Positions 1 through 5,095 of a stretch of 5,095 bases of DNA are shown in pieces. Made by a program: the position numbers and the translations under genes. The stretch covers positions 1 to 5,095 of the forward strand of contig CAIKSH010000383.1 of assembly GCA_903830015.1 (NCBI GenBank). Direction: 5' to 3'. A model generated the notes under the pieces. It did no database searches and had not been told where the DNA came from. It saw nothing but the letters and a program-made list of their open reading frames with translations. Within the stretch, counting starts at the first letter, position 1. Each line of letters opens with the position of its first letter. This DNA is from an uncultured Solirubrobacterales bacterium. Lineage in GTDB: Bacteria; Actinomycetota; Thermoleophilia; Solirubrobacterales; Solirubrobacteraceae.

Positions 1-2
1 CG

Positions 3-710
3 GCTACCGCAGCCGCGGCGCCGGCCGCGCCGCCGGCCCCCCCGGCCGCCCCGCCGCCGGCCCCGCAGCCGATCTCCGGGATTCCCAAGGGCCCGCCGGT
101 CCGGCCCCCCGCCGGGCCCGGCGAGCAGCCGTCGATCGAGATCGACGGCCGGTGGCGCCCGCTGGCGGCCTGGTGGCGCCGCGCGCTGGCGCTGGTCATC
201 GACGGGCTCATCAAGTTCGCCTTCACCATCCCGGCGATCGTGATCGCGGTAGTGATCGCGGTGAGCATCGACTGGGGTTCGATCGACTTCGAGCAACTGC
301 AGGACGGCCAGACGGTCGACGGGCGCGTGCCGGGGCTCAGCGTCGCCGACACCGCCAGGCTCGGAGGCGCCTTCCTCGTGCTGCTGGTCTGGACGCTGCT
401 GGTCGAGATGACCTACCAGCCGCTGACCATGGCCCGGAAGGGCGGTAACAACGGGCGCACCTGGGGGATGCAGGCGCTGGGCATCCGGGTGGTCCGCGAC
501 AACGGCACGGCGATGACCTACGGGCCGGCACTGGTGCGCGAATTCCTGGTGATGTACCTGCTCTTCGGGCTGATCTCGGTGATCGGCAACGCGGTCACCG
601 TGGTCGGCGGAACGGTGATCGTCCTCGTCTTCTACCTCTGGCCGCTCTGGGACGCCCAGAACCGCGCCGTCCAGGACTTCATCTGCTCAACCCACGTGGT
701 GGCCGACTGA
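3..710 (+). CDS. RDD family membrane protein, 3' part (5' end outside window)
   Basis: The frame is open to the left edge and gives 235 residues before the TGA stop at 708-710. Fragment residues 1-45 are a Pro/Ala/Gly-rich, presumably disordered cytoplasmic linker. An RDD domain follows: the family's Arg and Asp in helix 1 (WWRRALALVIDGL, R59/R60 and D67), a loop motif GRTWGMQALGIRVV near 151-164, and a C-terminal LWDAQNRAVQDF with the second conserved Asp region (D217, D225). Hydrophobic helices lie near 61-88, 121-136, 180-196 and 198-216. No ATG or GTG occurs in frame before the first helix; the first GTG, at 240, falls inside it, so the true start is upstream of the window. RDD proteins are integral membrane proteins of mostly unknown role, some linked to ion exchange. 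Actinobacterial members often carry a small N-terminal domain before such a linker, which cannot be seen here. The gene lies 2 nt from the next one and is probably cotranscribed with it. The family call is strong; the function is unknown. Confidence 0.88.
   Translation, partial: ATAAAAPAAPPAPPAAPPPAPQPISGIPKGPPVRPPAGPGEQPSIEIDGRWRPLAAWWRRALALVIDGLIKFAFTIPAIVIAVVIAVSIDWGSIDFEQLQDGQTVDGRVPGLSVADTARLGGAFLVLLVWTLLVEMTYQPLTMARKGGNNGRTWGMQALGIRVVRDNGTAMTYGPALVREFLVMYLLFGLISVIGNAVTVVGGTVIVLVFYLWPLWDAQNRAVQDFICSTHVVAD
21..71 (+). repeat. Low-complexity Pro/Ala codon tract
   Basis: A run of CCG, GCC and CCC codons encodes an almost pure Pro/Ala segment of the RDD protein. It is a compositional repeat without a fixed unit, as expected for a flexible linker between an N-terminal domain (outside the window) and the membrane domain. 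It is not a mobile or regulatory repeat. Confidence 0.6.
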
Positions 711-712
711 CG

Positions 713-1495
713 ATGAGCTGGCTGGCCACCCTGCCCGCGTGGCTGCTGGTGACGATCTCGGTCGCCGTCTTCGTCGGTATCGCGCTGGCCGGCCGCAAGA
801 TCGCTGAACGCGCCTCCACCGAGCAGGAGCGGGGCAGCCACCACACCGTCGCCGGCAACCTGATGCCGGGGATCTGCGCGATCTTCGGGATCATCGCCGG
901 GCTCACGCTCGTAAACCAGGTCAACAACCTCCACCATGCCCAGGAGGCCGTGTCGCGGGAGGCCTCGGCGGCGGCCCGGCTGGCCTGGGCCTCCGACCCG
1001 GGGCCGGCCGACAGCGTGCAGGTGCCGCTCGAGAGGTTTATCGAGGCCGACACCGGCCCCGGCTGGGAGCTGACGACCGGCGAGCCGCTGCCGGCGCCGC
1101 TAACCACATCGATCCAGCAGCTCCAGGGCGGCGTGCGGCTGCTGGCCACCGACGGCGGCACGCGTACCCAGGCCGGGACCGAGATGCTCACCGCCCTGGA
1201 CGACCTGATGACCGCGCGCCGCGAGCGCGTGGTCGCCCAGAGCACGCAGATGCCGACGCTCTTCGTGATCGCGCTGTTCCTCGCCGGGCTGGCCGTGGTC
1301 TTCAACGCCGCGGCCCTGACCGTCGGGCGCCCCTACACGTGGCGGCTGATCGTCCCCGTGGTCGCCGTGGTCGCGGTGGACATCGCGCTGGTGATCGCCC
1401 TCTGGCTTCCGTTCTCGGGAACGATCCAGGCCAGCCGGCAGCCGCTGCTGGACGTCCAGCAGCAGATCCAGGAACGCTTCTTCGAGCTCGGCTAG
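713..1495 (+). CDS. DUF4239 (bestrophin-like) four-helix membrane protein
   Basis: A 260-residue membrane protein. Hydrophobic segments lie near residues 7-27, 50-66, 181-203 and 211-232, in two pairs flanking a soluble central region (about 70-178) that is Ala/Glu/Gln-rich and probably helical. Features typical of DUF4239 are the segment after helix 2 (VNQVNNLHHAQEAVSREA, 68-85), where an Asn is followed by a Glu-Ala helix, and the motif after helix 4, LPFSGTIQASRQPL (232-245), which matches the family's PFxG signature. The family is described as bestrophin-like; channel activity is not established, so the role is unknown. The ATG at 713 is preferred because it lies 2 nt after the RDD stop and keeps the first helix. 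Only a weak GGTGG (698-702) precedes it, which suggests translational coupling to the RDD gene. The TAG stop at 1493-1495 overlaps the stop of the convergent gene. Confidence 0.8.
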   Translation: MSWLATLPAWLLVTISVAVFVGIALAGRKIAERASTEQERGSHHTVAGNLMPGICAIFGIIAGLTLVNQVNNLHHAQEAVSREASAAARLAWASDPGPADSVQVPLERFIEADTGPGWELTTGEPLPAPLTTSIQQLQGGVRLLATDGGTRTQAGTEMLTALDDLMTARRERVVAQSTQMPTLFVIALFLAGLAVVFNAAALTVGRPYTWRLIVPVVAVVAVDIALVIALWLPFSGTIQASRQPLLDVQQQIQERFFELG

Positions 1496-1779
1496 GCGGC
1501 GGGGGCCGGGTTGGCCTGCGCCCAGGCGATGATCGCCTTGGAGTCGCCTATCCCGGTCCCGTCGTCCAGCTCGAGCGCCGGCACCCAGGCGTTGCCGGTG
1601 AGCTCGACGACCTGCCGGCGCTTGGGCTGGAGCCAGAGCGGCAGCGGCCCGAGGCCGTAGACCTTCACGACCTCCGGGTCGTAGCCGGCGTCCAGGAGGG
1701 CCTGGTGGGCCTCCCCGCACGGGTGCTTGTGGCCAAACAGCGGCCGCTTCCAGTCTCCGTAACAGACGTACAGCTTCAC
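1492..1779 (-). CDS. Small thioredoxin-fold (GST-N/glutaredoxin-like) protein
   Basis: A 95-residue protein matching a lone thioredoxin-fold domain of the glutathione S-transferase N-terminal/glutaredoxin type. It opens with a beta strand, MKLYVCYG, followed by a loop with HPC (19-21) and a helix, AHQALLDAGYDPEVVKVYG (24-42). TGNAWVPALEL (61-71) supplies the cis-proline (P67) found near the active site of thioredoxin folds, and GDSKAIIAWA (78-87) resembles the GST region that binds the glutathione gamma-glutamyl group. There is no C-terminal GST helical domain and no CxxC; the cysteines are C6 and C21. Similar short proteins are, as I recall, common in Solirubrobacterales. The start is GTG at 1777-1779, backed by AAAGGAG 8 nt upstream, and it overlaps the transketolase stop as GTGA. 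It is probably translated from the transketolase message. A redox or thiol-binding role is inferred only; the substrate is unknown. Confidence 0.8.
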   Translation of the reverse strand: MKLYVCYGDWKRPLFGHKHPCGEAHQALLDAGYDPEVVKVYGLGPLPLWLQPKRRQVVELTGNAWVPALELDDGTGIGDSKAIIAWAQANPAPAA

Positions 1780-3779
1780 TCGACCAGCTCCTTTACCTTG
1801 GCGGCGACGTTATCGGGGGTTATCCCGAGCTGCTCCATGACCTCGGCCGCCGGCGCCGAGGCGCCGAAGCGCTCAACCGAGACGGCGGCATCCACCCAGC
1901 GCTCCCAGCCCTGGCCGATCCCGGCCTCCACCGAGACGGAGGGAATCCCGTCGGGGAAGACCGAATCACGGTAGGCCTGGTCCTGGGCCTCGAAGAGCTC
2001 CCAGCTGGGGAAGGAGACCACGCGCGTGGGGATGCCGTCGGCCTGGAGCCGGTCGGCGGCGGCCACGGCGACCTCGACCTCGCTGCCGGTGCCCACGACG
2101 ATGGCCTTCGGGTCGCCGTCGGCCTCCCGCATCACGTAGGCGCCCCTGTCCAGCCCGGCGGCCGAAGCGAACGGCTTGCCCTCCCCGCGCTCGTAGACCG
2201 GCAGGTTCTGGCGGCTCAGGGCGAAGGCGGCCGGGCCGTGGAGGCCGTTGACGGTGATCCGCCACGCCTCGGCGGTCTCGTCGGCGTCGCAGGGCCGGAT
2301 CACCGTGAGCTGCGGGATCGCCCGCAGCGCGGCGAGGTGCTCGACCGGCTGGTGGGTGGGGCCGTCCTCGCCGAGGCCGATCGAGTCGTGGGTGTAGACC
2401 CAGGCCACCGGCAGCTCCATCAGGGCCGAGAGGCGCACGGCTCCGCGCATGTAGTCGGAGAACTGCATGAAGGTCGAGCCGTAGGGGCGCAGGATCCCGC
2501 CGTGGGCCGCCATTCCGTTCACTGCGCCTCCCATGCCGTGCTCGCGGACGCCGAAGTAGACGTTGCGGCCGGGCTGGGTGGGGCTGAAGTGCTCGCTCTC
2601 GCCGCCGGGGAACTCGGTCTTGGTCGACTCGCTGAGGTCGGCGGCGCCGCCGATCATTGTCGGCGTGTACTTCGAAAAGGCGGCCATGCACTTCTGGCCG
2701 GCCACGCGGGTGGCGATCGAGTCGGTGCCCCAGTCGGGCGGCAGCGAGGAGTCGAAGCCCGGCAGCGGCTTGCCGGCCCAGGCCGTGTCCCACTCCTCGA
2801 CCAGCTCGGGCTTCTCGATCTTCCAGGTGTCGAAGCGCTTCTGCCAGTCGGCCTTGAGCTCCTGGCCGCGAGCGGTCATGTTCATGTGCTCGGCGACCGC
2901 CTCGGGCACGTAGAAGGTCTTGTCCGGGTCCATGCCCATGACCTCCTTGGTCGCCCGGACCTCGTCCTCGCCGAGCGGCGCGCCGTGGGCGGCGCTGGTC
3001 CCCTGCTTGTTGGGGGCCGGGTAGCCGATGATCGAGCGAATGCGGACCAGCGACGGGCGCTCCTCCTCGGCCACGGCGCGGTCGATCGCCTGCTCGAGGG
3101 CGTGCAGGTCGTTGACGTCCTCGACGTACTCGACGTGCCAGCCGTAGGCCTCGAACCGCTTGGTTACGTCCTCCTTGAAGCTCAGCGAGGTCGGGCCGTC
3201 GAGCGAGATGTCGTTGTCGTCGTAGAGGTAGGTGATCTTGCCGAGCTTCAGGAAGCCGGCCAGCGAAGCGGCCTCGGAGCCGATGCCCTCTTCGAGCTCG
3301 CCGTCGGAGACGATGGCGAAGGTGCGGTGGTCCTGGACCTCGCTGCCGAAGCGCTGGCGCAGGAACTCCTCGGCCATCGCCATGCCCACGCCGTTGGCGA
3401 AGCCCTGGCCGAGCGGCCCGGTGGTCACCTCGACGCCCGGGGTGACGCGCTTGGGGTCAGGGTCGCGCTCGGGGTGGCCCGGGGTGATCGAGCCCCACTG
3501 GCGGAAGGCCTTGAGGTCGTCCATCGTCAGGGCGTAGCCGGTCAGGTGGAGCATGGCGTAGATCAGCGCCGAGCCGTGGCCGGCGCTGAGGATGAAGCGG
3601 TCGCGGTCCGGCCAGTCGGGATCGGCCGGGTCGTACCGCATTACGCGGTTGAAGAGGACGTAGGCGGCCGGGGCCATCCCCAGCGGCAGGCCCGGGTGGC
3701 CGGAGTTGGCGTTCTGCACGATGTCCATGCAGAGCGCACGGATCGTGTCGATCGACTCCTGCGCGATGTCGTCGGCCAC
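1776..3779 (-). CDS. tkt: Transketolase
   Basis: A full-length, 667-residue cytoplasmic transketolase that transfers two-carbon ketol units between sugar phosphates (xylulose 5-phosphate, ribose 5-phosphate, erythrose 4-phosphate) in the non-oxidative pentose phosphate pathway, using ThDP and a divalent metal. The N-terminal PP domain (about 1-330) has NANSGHPG (H28), SAGHGS (H68), GPLGQG (121-126), the ThDP/metal motif VSDGELEEG (D159) to YDDND (N189), and AAHGAPLG (H265). The Pyr domain (about 350-525) has R358, GGAADLSEST (377-386), VREHGMGG with the catalytic Glu E413, HDSIGLGEDGPTHQP (464-478, H476) and SRQ (R523). The C-terminal domain follows from about 540. The ThDP motif has Ser158 where Gly is usual; all catalytic residues I checked are present. 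The start is GTG at 3777-3779, 4 nt after the SDR stop; it lacks a good Shine-Dalgarno, so coupling to SDR translation is likely. The full set of both ThDP halves rules out a split transketolase and argues against DXP synthase. Confidence 0.97.
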   Translation of the reverse strand: MADDIAQESIDTIRALCMDIVQNANSGHPGLPLGMAPAAYVLFNRVMRYDPADPDWPDRDRFILSAGHGSALIYAMLHLTGYALTMDDLKAFRQWGSITPGHPERDPDPKRVTPGVEVTTGPLGQGFANGVGMAMAEEFLRQRFGSEVQDHRTFAIVSDGELEEGIGSEAASLAGFLKLGKITYLYDDNDISLDGPTSLSFKEDVTKRFEAYGWHVEYVEDVNDLHALEQAIDRAVAEEERPSLVRIRSIIGYPAPNKQGTSAAHGAPLGEDEVRATKEVMGMDPDKTFYVPEAVAEHMNMTARGQELKADWQKRFDTWKIEKPELVEEWDTAWAGKPLPGFDSSLPPDWGTDSIATRVAGQKCMAAFSKYTPTMIGGAADLSESTKTEFPGGESEHFSPTQPGRNVYFGVREHGMGGAVNGMAAHGGILRPYGSTFMQFSDYMRGAVRLSALMELPVAWVYTHDSIGLGEDGPTHQPVEHLAALRAIPQLTVIRPCDADETAEAWRITVNGLHGPAAFALSRQNLPVYERGEGKPFASAAGLDRGAYVMREADGDPKAIVVGTGSEVEVAVAAADRLQADGIPTRVVSFPSWELFEAQDQAYRDSVFPDGIPSVSVEAGIGQGWERWVDAAVSVERFGASAPAAEVMEQLGITPDNVAAKVKELVE
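1788..1794 (-). promoter_or_regulatory. Shine-Dalgarno AAAGGAG inside the transketolase 3' end
   Basis: On the - strand AAAGGAG lies 8 nt before the GTG at 1779. Most of it is read as Lys-Glu codons within the last residues of transketolase (VKELVE). It fixes the start of the thioredoxin-fold gene and lets ribosomes reload or reinitiate at the GTGA overlap. Confidence 0.7.
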
Positions 3780-3783
3780 GGCG

Positions 3784-4692
3784 CTAATCGTCCGACTTGG
3801 CGGCCTTGGCCTTCTTCTTGTCCTTCTTCTTCTTCTTGCCGGTCTCGATCGCCGGCGCCGAGCGCGCCGCGCGCAGCTCGTAGTCGCGCCGGGCGTTCAT
3901 GTCGGCGGTGGCCAGGACCTGGTCGGCCTTCATCGCGCGGGTCATCCGCTCGCGGCCGCCGCGCGGCAGGATCGACATCACCTGCTGGAGGGTGCCGACC
4001 GAACGCGGGACGAACACGTCGAAGCGGGGCTCCTTGAGCGCCAGGCAGATCTCCTCGGCCACGTCCTCGGGCTGGGGCATCTTCACGCCTCGGGGCTCGG
4101 GCAGGCCGGCGCCGAGCTCGGTGTGGACGGCGACCGGCATCACGCAGGAGACGTCGATTCCTGTGCCTCGCAGCTCGGAGTGCAGCCCCTCGCTCATGCC
4201 GCGCACGTAGTGCTTGGTGCCGCAGTAGGTGACGCCGTTGGAGAAGCCGGCGGTCCCGGCGACCGAGGCGATATTCACCAGGTGGCCGCGGCGGCGGGCG
4301 ACCATCTTCGGGAGGACGAGCTTGCAGCCGTAGTGGACCCCGTAGACGTTGATGTTGATCATCCGCTCGGTGGTGGCGAGGTCCTCCTCGATGAAGGGGC
4401 CGAGCTGCATGATCCCGGCGTTGTTGATGAGGACGTCGATCGGCCCGAGCTGCTCCTCGGTGGCCTCGATGAAGTCGCTGAACGAGTCGACGTCGGTGAC
4501 GTCGAGCTCCATGCCGATCGCTCCGCCGCCGAGGTGGCCGGCGACCTCTTCGGCCAGGTCGCCGTCGAGATCGCCGATCGAGACCTTCATCCCCTCGCGC
4601 GCGAGCCTCTGGGCGGTCGCCTTGCCGATCCCCCGGGCGCCGCCGGTGATGGCGACCACCTGTCCTACGAGAATGCGCTGCTCCCTGGCCAT
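3784..4692 (-). CDS. Classical short-chain dehydrogenase/reductase with Lys-rich tail
   Basis: A 302-residue NAD(P)-dependent oxidoreductase of the classical SDR family, substrate unknown. The Rossmann fold is complete: TGGARGIG (16-23) binds the cofactor, D41 after strand 2 (SIGDLD) favours NAD over NADP, LDVTD (63-67) contacts adenine, and NNAG (90-93) is intact. The catalytic set is N115, S143 (NIASVAG), Y156 and K160 (YCGTK). The body ends near residue 275; the remainder is an unusual charged tail with KKKKKDKKKAKAAK at 286-299. The variable region 190-260 (TELGAGLPEPRGVKMPQPEDVAEEI) resembles actinobacterial SDRs that act on lipids or hydrophobic alcohols, but no substrate can be assigned. 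The ATG at 4690-4692 is well supported by AGAGGAG 6 nt upstream. The gene is followed after 4 nt by transketolase, probably in the same transcript. The sugar transferase upstream is on the same strand but separated by a gap with its own signals. Confidence 0.93.
   Translation of the reverse strand: MAREQRILVGQVVAITGGARGIGKATAQRLAREGMKVSIGDLDGDLAEEVAGHLGGGAIGMELDVTDVDSFSDFIEATEEQLGPIDVLINNAGIMQLGPFIEEDLATTERMININVYGVHYGCKLVLPKMVARRRGHLVNIASVAGTAGFSNGVTYCGTKHYVRGMSEGLHSELRGTGIDVSCVMPVAVHTELGAGLPEPRGVKMPQPEDVAEEICLALKEPRFDVFVPRSVGTLQQVMSILPRGGRERMTRAMKADQVLATADMNARRDYELRAARSAPAIETGKKKKKDKKKAKAAKSDD
3811..3838 (-). repeat. AAG-codon (polylysine) polypurine tract
   Basis: On the - strand this stretch is a near-tandem run of AAG codons, interrupted by one GAC, that encodes the Lys-rich end of the SDR. 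It is purine-rich and contains several AAGAAGG/AAGGA stretches resembling Shine-Dalgarno sequences. It ends about 30 nt before the transketolase GTG, too far to act as a normal ribosome binding site. Confidence 0.6.
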
Positions 4693-4698
4693 CGATTG

Positions 4699-4705
4699 CT
4701 CCTCT
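4699..4705 (-). promoter_or_regulatory. Shine-Dalgarno AGAGGAG for the SDR gene
   Basis: On the - strand AGAGGAG sits 6 nt before the ATG at 4692. This is a near-ideal match and spacing, and it supports the chosen SDR start. It is one of the two strong ribosome binding sites seen in this window, consistent with the SDR being the first gene of the SDR-transketolase-thioredoxin-fold transcript. Confidence 0.75.
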
Positions 4706-4728
4706 GCCGGTTTGCTGGGCCTGGGGCG

Positions 4729-4755
4729 AAAACTACCGCACCCCCGGCCTGCGGT
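4729..4755 (-). terminator. Weak candidate intrinsic terminator after the sugar transferase
   Basis: ACCGCA (read on the - strand from 4755) can pair with TGCGGT (ending at 4735) across a 9-nt G-rich loop. The hairpin is followed by AG and a run of four T (4732-4729). The 6-bp stem and the short T run make it weak. It lies just after the sugar transferase stop, where a terminator would be expected, and it overlaps the candidate promoter, so at most one of the two readings may be right. Confidence 0.25.
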
Positions 4756-4758
4756 CAG
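4730..4758 (-). promoter_or_regulatory. Candidate housekeeping-sigma promoter for the SDR-tkt cluster
   Basis: On the - strand CTGACC (4753-4758, -35-like) and TAGTTT (4730-4735, fitting TAnnnT of a -10 element) are separated by exactly 17 nt. Transcription would start near 4723 and leave a leader of about 30 nt containing the Shine-Dalgarno. The -35 overlaps the last codon and stop of the sugar transferase. The match is partial and rests on sequence alone; in high-GC DNA such matches also occur by chance. Confidence 0.35.
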
Positions 4759-5095
4759 GGCTCGTCGGGGTCGCGCCAGGCCGGCGTGGCGCCGCGGTAG
4801 ACGCCCTCGCCGCTGAGCACCACGGCGACGGTGCGCTTCAGGATCTCCGCGTCGAGCCGCGCCGAGCGGTTGTCGATGTACCAGAGGTCGAGTTCGATCC
4901 GCTCGTTCCAGTCCAGCCCGGTGCGACCGTTTACCTGGGCCCAGCCGGTTATCCCGGGCCGTACCGACAGGCGCCCGCGCTGGCGGTCGGTATACCGCTC
5001 GACCTGGGAAGGCACCGTGGGCCGGGGGCCGACGATCGACATCTCGCCGCGCAGGACGTTCACCAGGTTGGGCACCTCGTCGAGCGAGGTGCGCC
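4755..5095 (-). CDS. PglC-like sugar-phosphate transferase, C-terminal part (start outside window)
   Basis: The frame runs off the right edge; 112 complete residues are visible. It belongs to the bacterial sugar transferase family of monotopic phosphoglycosyltransferases, which move a sugar phosphate from a UDP-sugar onto a polyprenyl phosphate at the inner face of the membrane and so start glycan assembly (exopolysaccharide, capsule, O-antigen or glycoprotein). The fragment begins RTSLDEVPNL, whose Asp-Glu pair (codons 5076-5081) is the family's catalytic dyad. Then come NVLRGEMSIVGPRP, RPGITGWAQVNGR and LDLWYIDNRSARLDAEIL, all family hallmarks. GWAQVNGR is closer to the PglC type than to WcaJ. 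The membrane-anchoring N-terminus is not in the window, so a small PglC form and a long form with extra helices cannot be told apart, and the sugar is unknown. The GTG at 5073-5075 is not the start, because it lies downstream of the catalytic dyad. Confidence 0.92.
   Translation of the reverse strand, partial: RTSLDEVPNLVNVLRGEMSIVGPRPTVPSQVERYTDRQRGRLSVRPGITGWAQVNGRTGLDWNERIELDLWYIDNRSARLDAEILKRTVAVVLSGEGVYRGATPAWRDPDEP

Noticed and set aside
152..448. A 98-codon + strand frame within the RDD gene
   Set aside because: Arg/Ala/Gly-rich out-of-frame reading. The overlapping frame carries the RDD motifs and is open to the left edge.
1357..1380. Short direct repeat (GTGGTCGC-like units)
   Set aside because: It encodes Val/Ala residues of the fourth DUF4239 membrane helix; codon bias in a hydrophobic segment explains it.
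1496..1525. Imperfect GC-rich hairpin just beyond the convergent stops
   Set aside because: Only about 4+4 bp with an internal mismatch, no T run on either strand, and it lies within the thioredoxin-fold coding sequence; not credible as an intrinsic terminator.
679..1720. Overlapping - strand frames opposite the DUF4239 gene (679-1305 and 1100-1720)
   Set aside because: Their translations are Ser/Arg/Pro/Gly-rich without domains, and they lie opposite a gene with clear membrane helices and the DUF4239 motif.
2238..4037. A 599-codon open frame on the + strand, antisense to transketolase and the end of the SDR
   Set aside because: It is the complement of a strongly conserved gene in GC-rich DNA, where stops are rare in the opposing frame. 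Its product is a compositional Arg/Gly/Val/Leu/Ala mix with no recognisable domain, while the - strand frame has every transketolase motif.
3706..4800. A 364-codon + strand frame antisense to the SDR
   Set aside because: Low-complexity Asp/Gly/Leu/His/Val-rich translation, no motif and no ribosome binding site. The opposite strand encodes a complete SDR with a strong Shine-Dalgarno.
1..5095. Search for a defence system, mobile element, CRISPR, RNA gene or other new system
   Set aside because: All the DNA except about 70 nt is taken up by ordinary-looking genes. No transposase, terminal inverted repeats, regular spacers, tRNA-like clover or structured leader was seen.

Overview
The window is about 70% GC (estimated by eye) and almost entirely protein-coding. 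It looks like a chromosomal segment of a high-GC actinobacterium. The small thioredoxin-fold protein at 1492-1779, the RDD/DUF4239 membrane-protein pair and the lysine-tailed SDR suggest Solirubrobacterales/Thermoleophilia, but this placement rests on remembered family resemblance and not on a marker gene. I see no tRNA, rRNA, CRISPR array, insertion sequence, phage gene or toxin-antitoxin pair.

Layout: two + strand genes run from the left edge to 1495. They are the 3' part of an RDD-family membrane protein with a long Pro/Ala-rich N-terminal linker and, 2 nt later, a four-helix DUF4239 (bestrophin-like) membrane protein. They converge on a - strand cluster and their stop codon overlaps it in a shared CTAG. 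Read in its own direction (right to left), the - strand holds the C-terminal part of a PglC-like sugar-phosphate transferase cut by the right edge (4755 to beyond 5095), a 61-nt gap from 4693 to 4753 plus the overlapping stop, a classical short-chain dehydrogenase (3784-4692), a full-length transketolase (1776-3779) and a 95-residue thioredoxin/GST-N-like protein (1492-1779).

The SDR, transketolase and thioredoxin-fold genes are packed like an operon: 4 nt between the first two and a 4-nt GTGA overlap between the last two. The gap upstream of the SDR has a strong Shine-Dalgarno sequence, a plausible promoter and a weak hairpin, so the SDR may begin a transcript separate from the sugar transferase. 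Transketolase serves the non-oxidative pentose phosphate pathway; the SDR is an NAD(P)-dependent oxidoreductase of unknown substrate; the thioredoxin-fold protein is of unknown function. A shared redox/carbohydrate theme is possible but is only inferred from adjacency.

No clearly new biological system was found. The points most worth a second look are the lysine-rich SDR tail, the unusual cysteine arrangement in the thioredoxin-fold protein, the Ser replacing Gly in the transketolase ThDP motif, and the overlapping control signals at 4729-4758.
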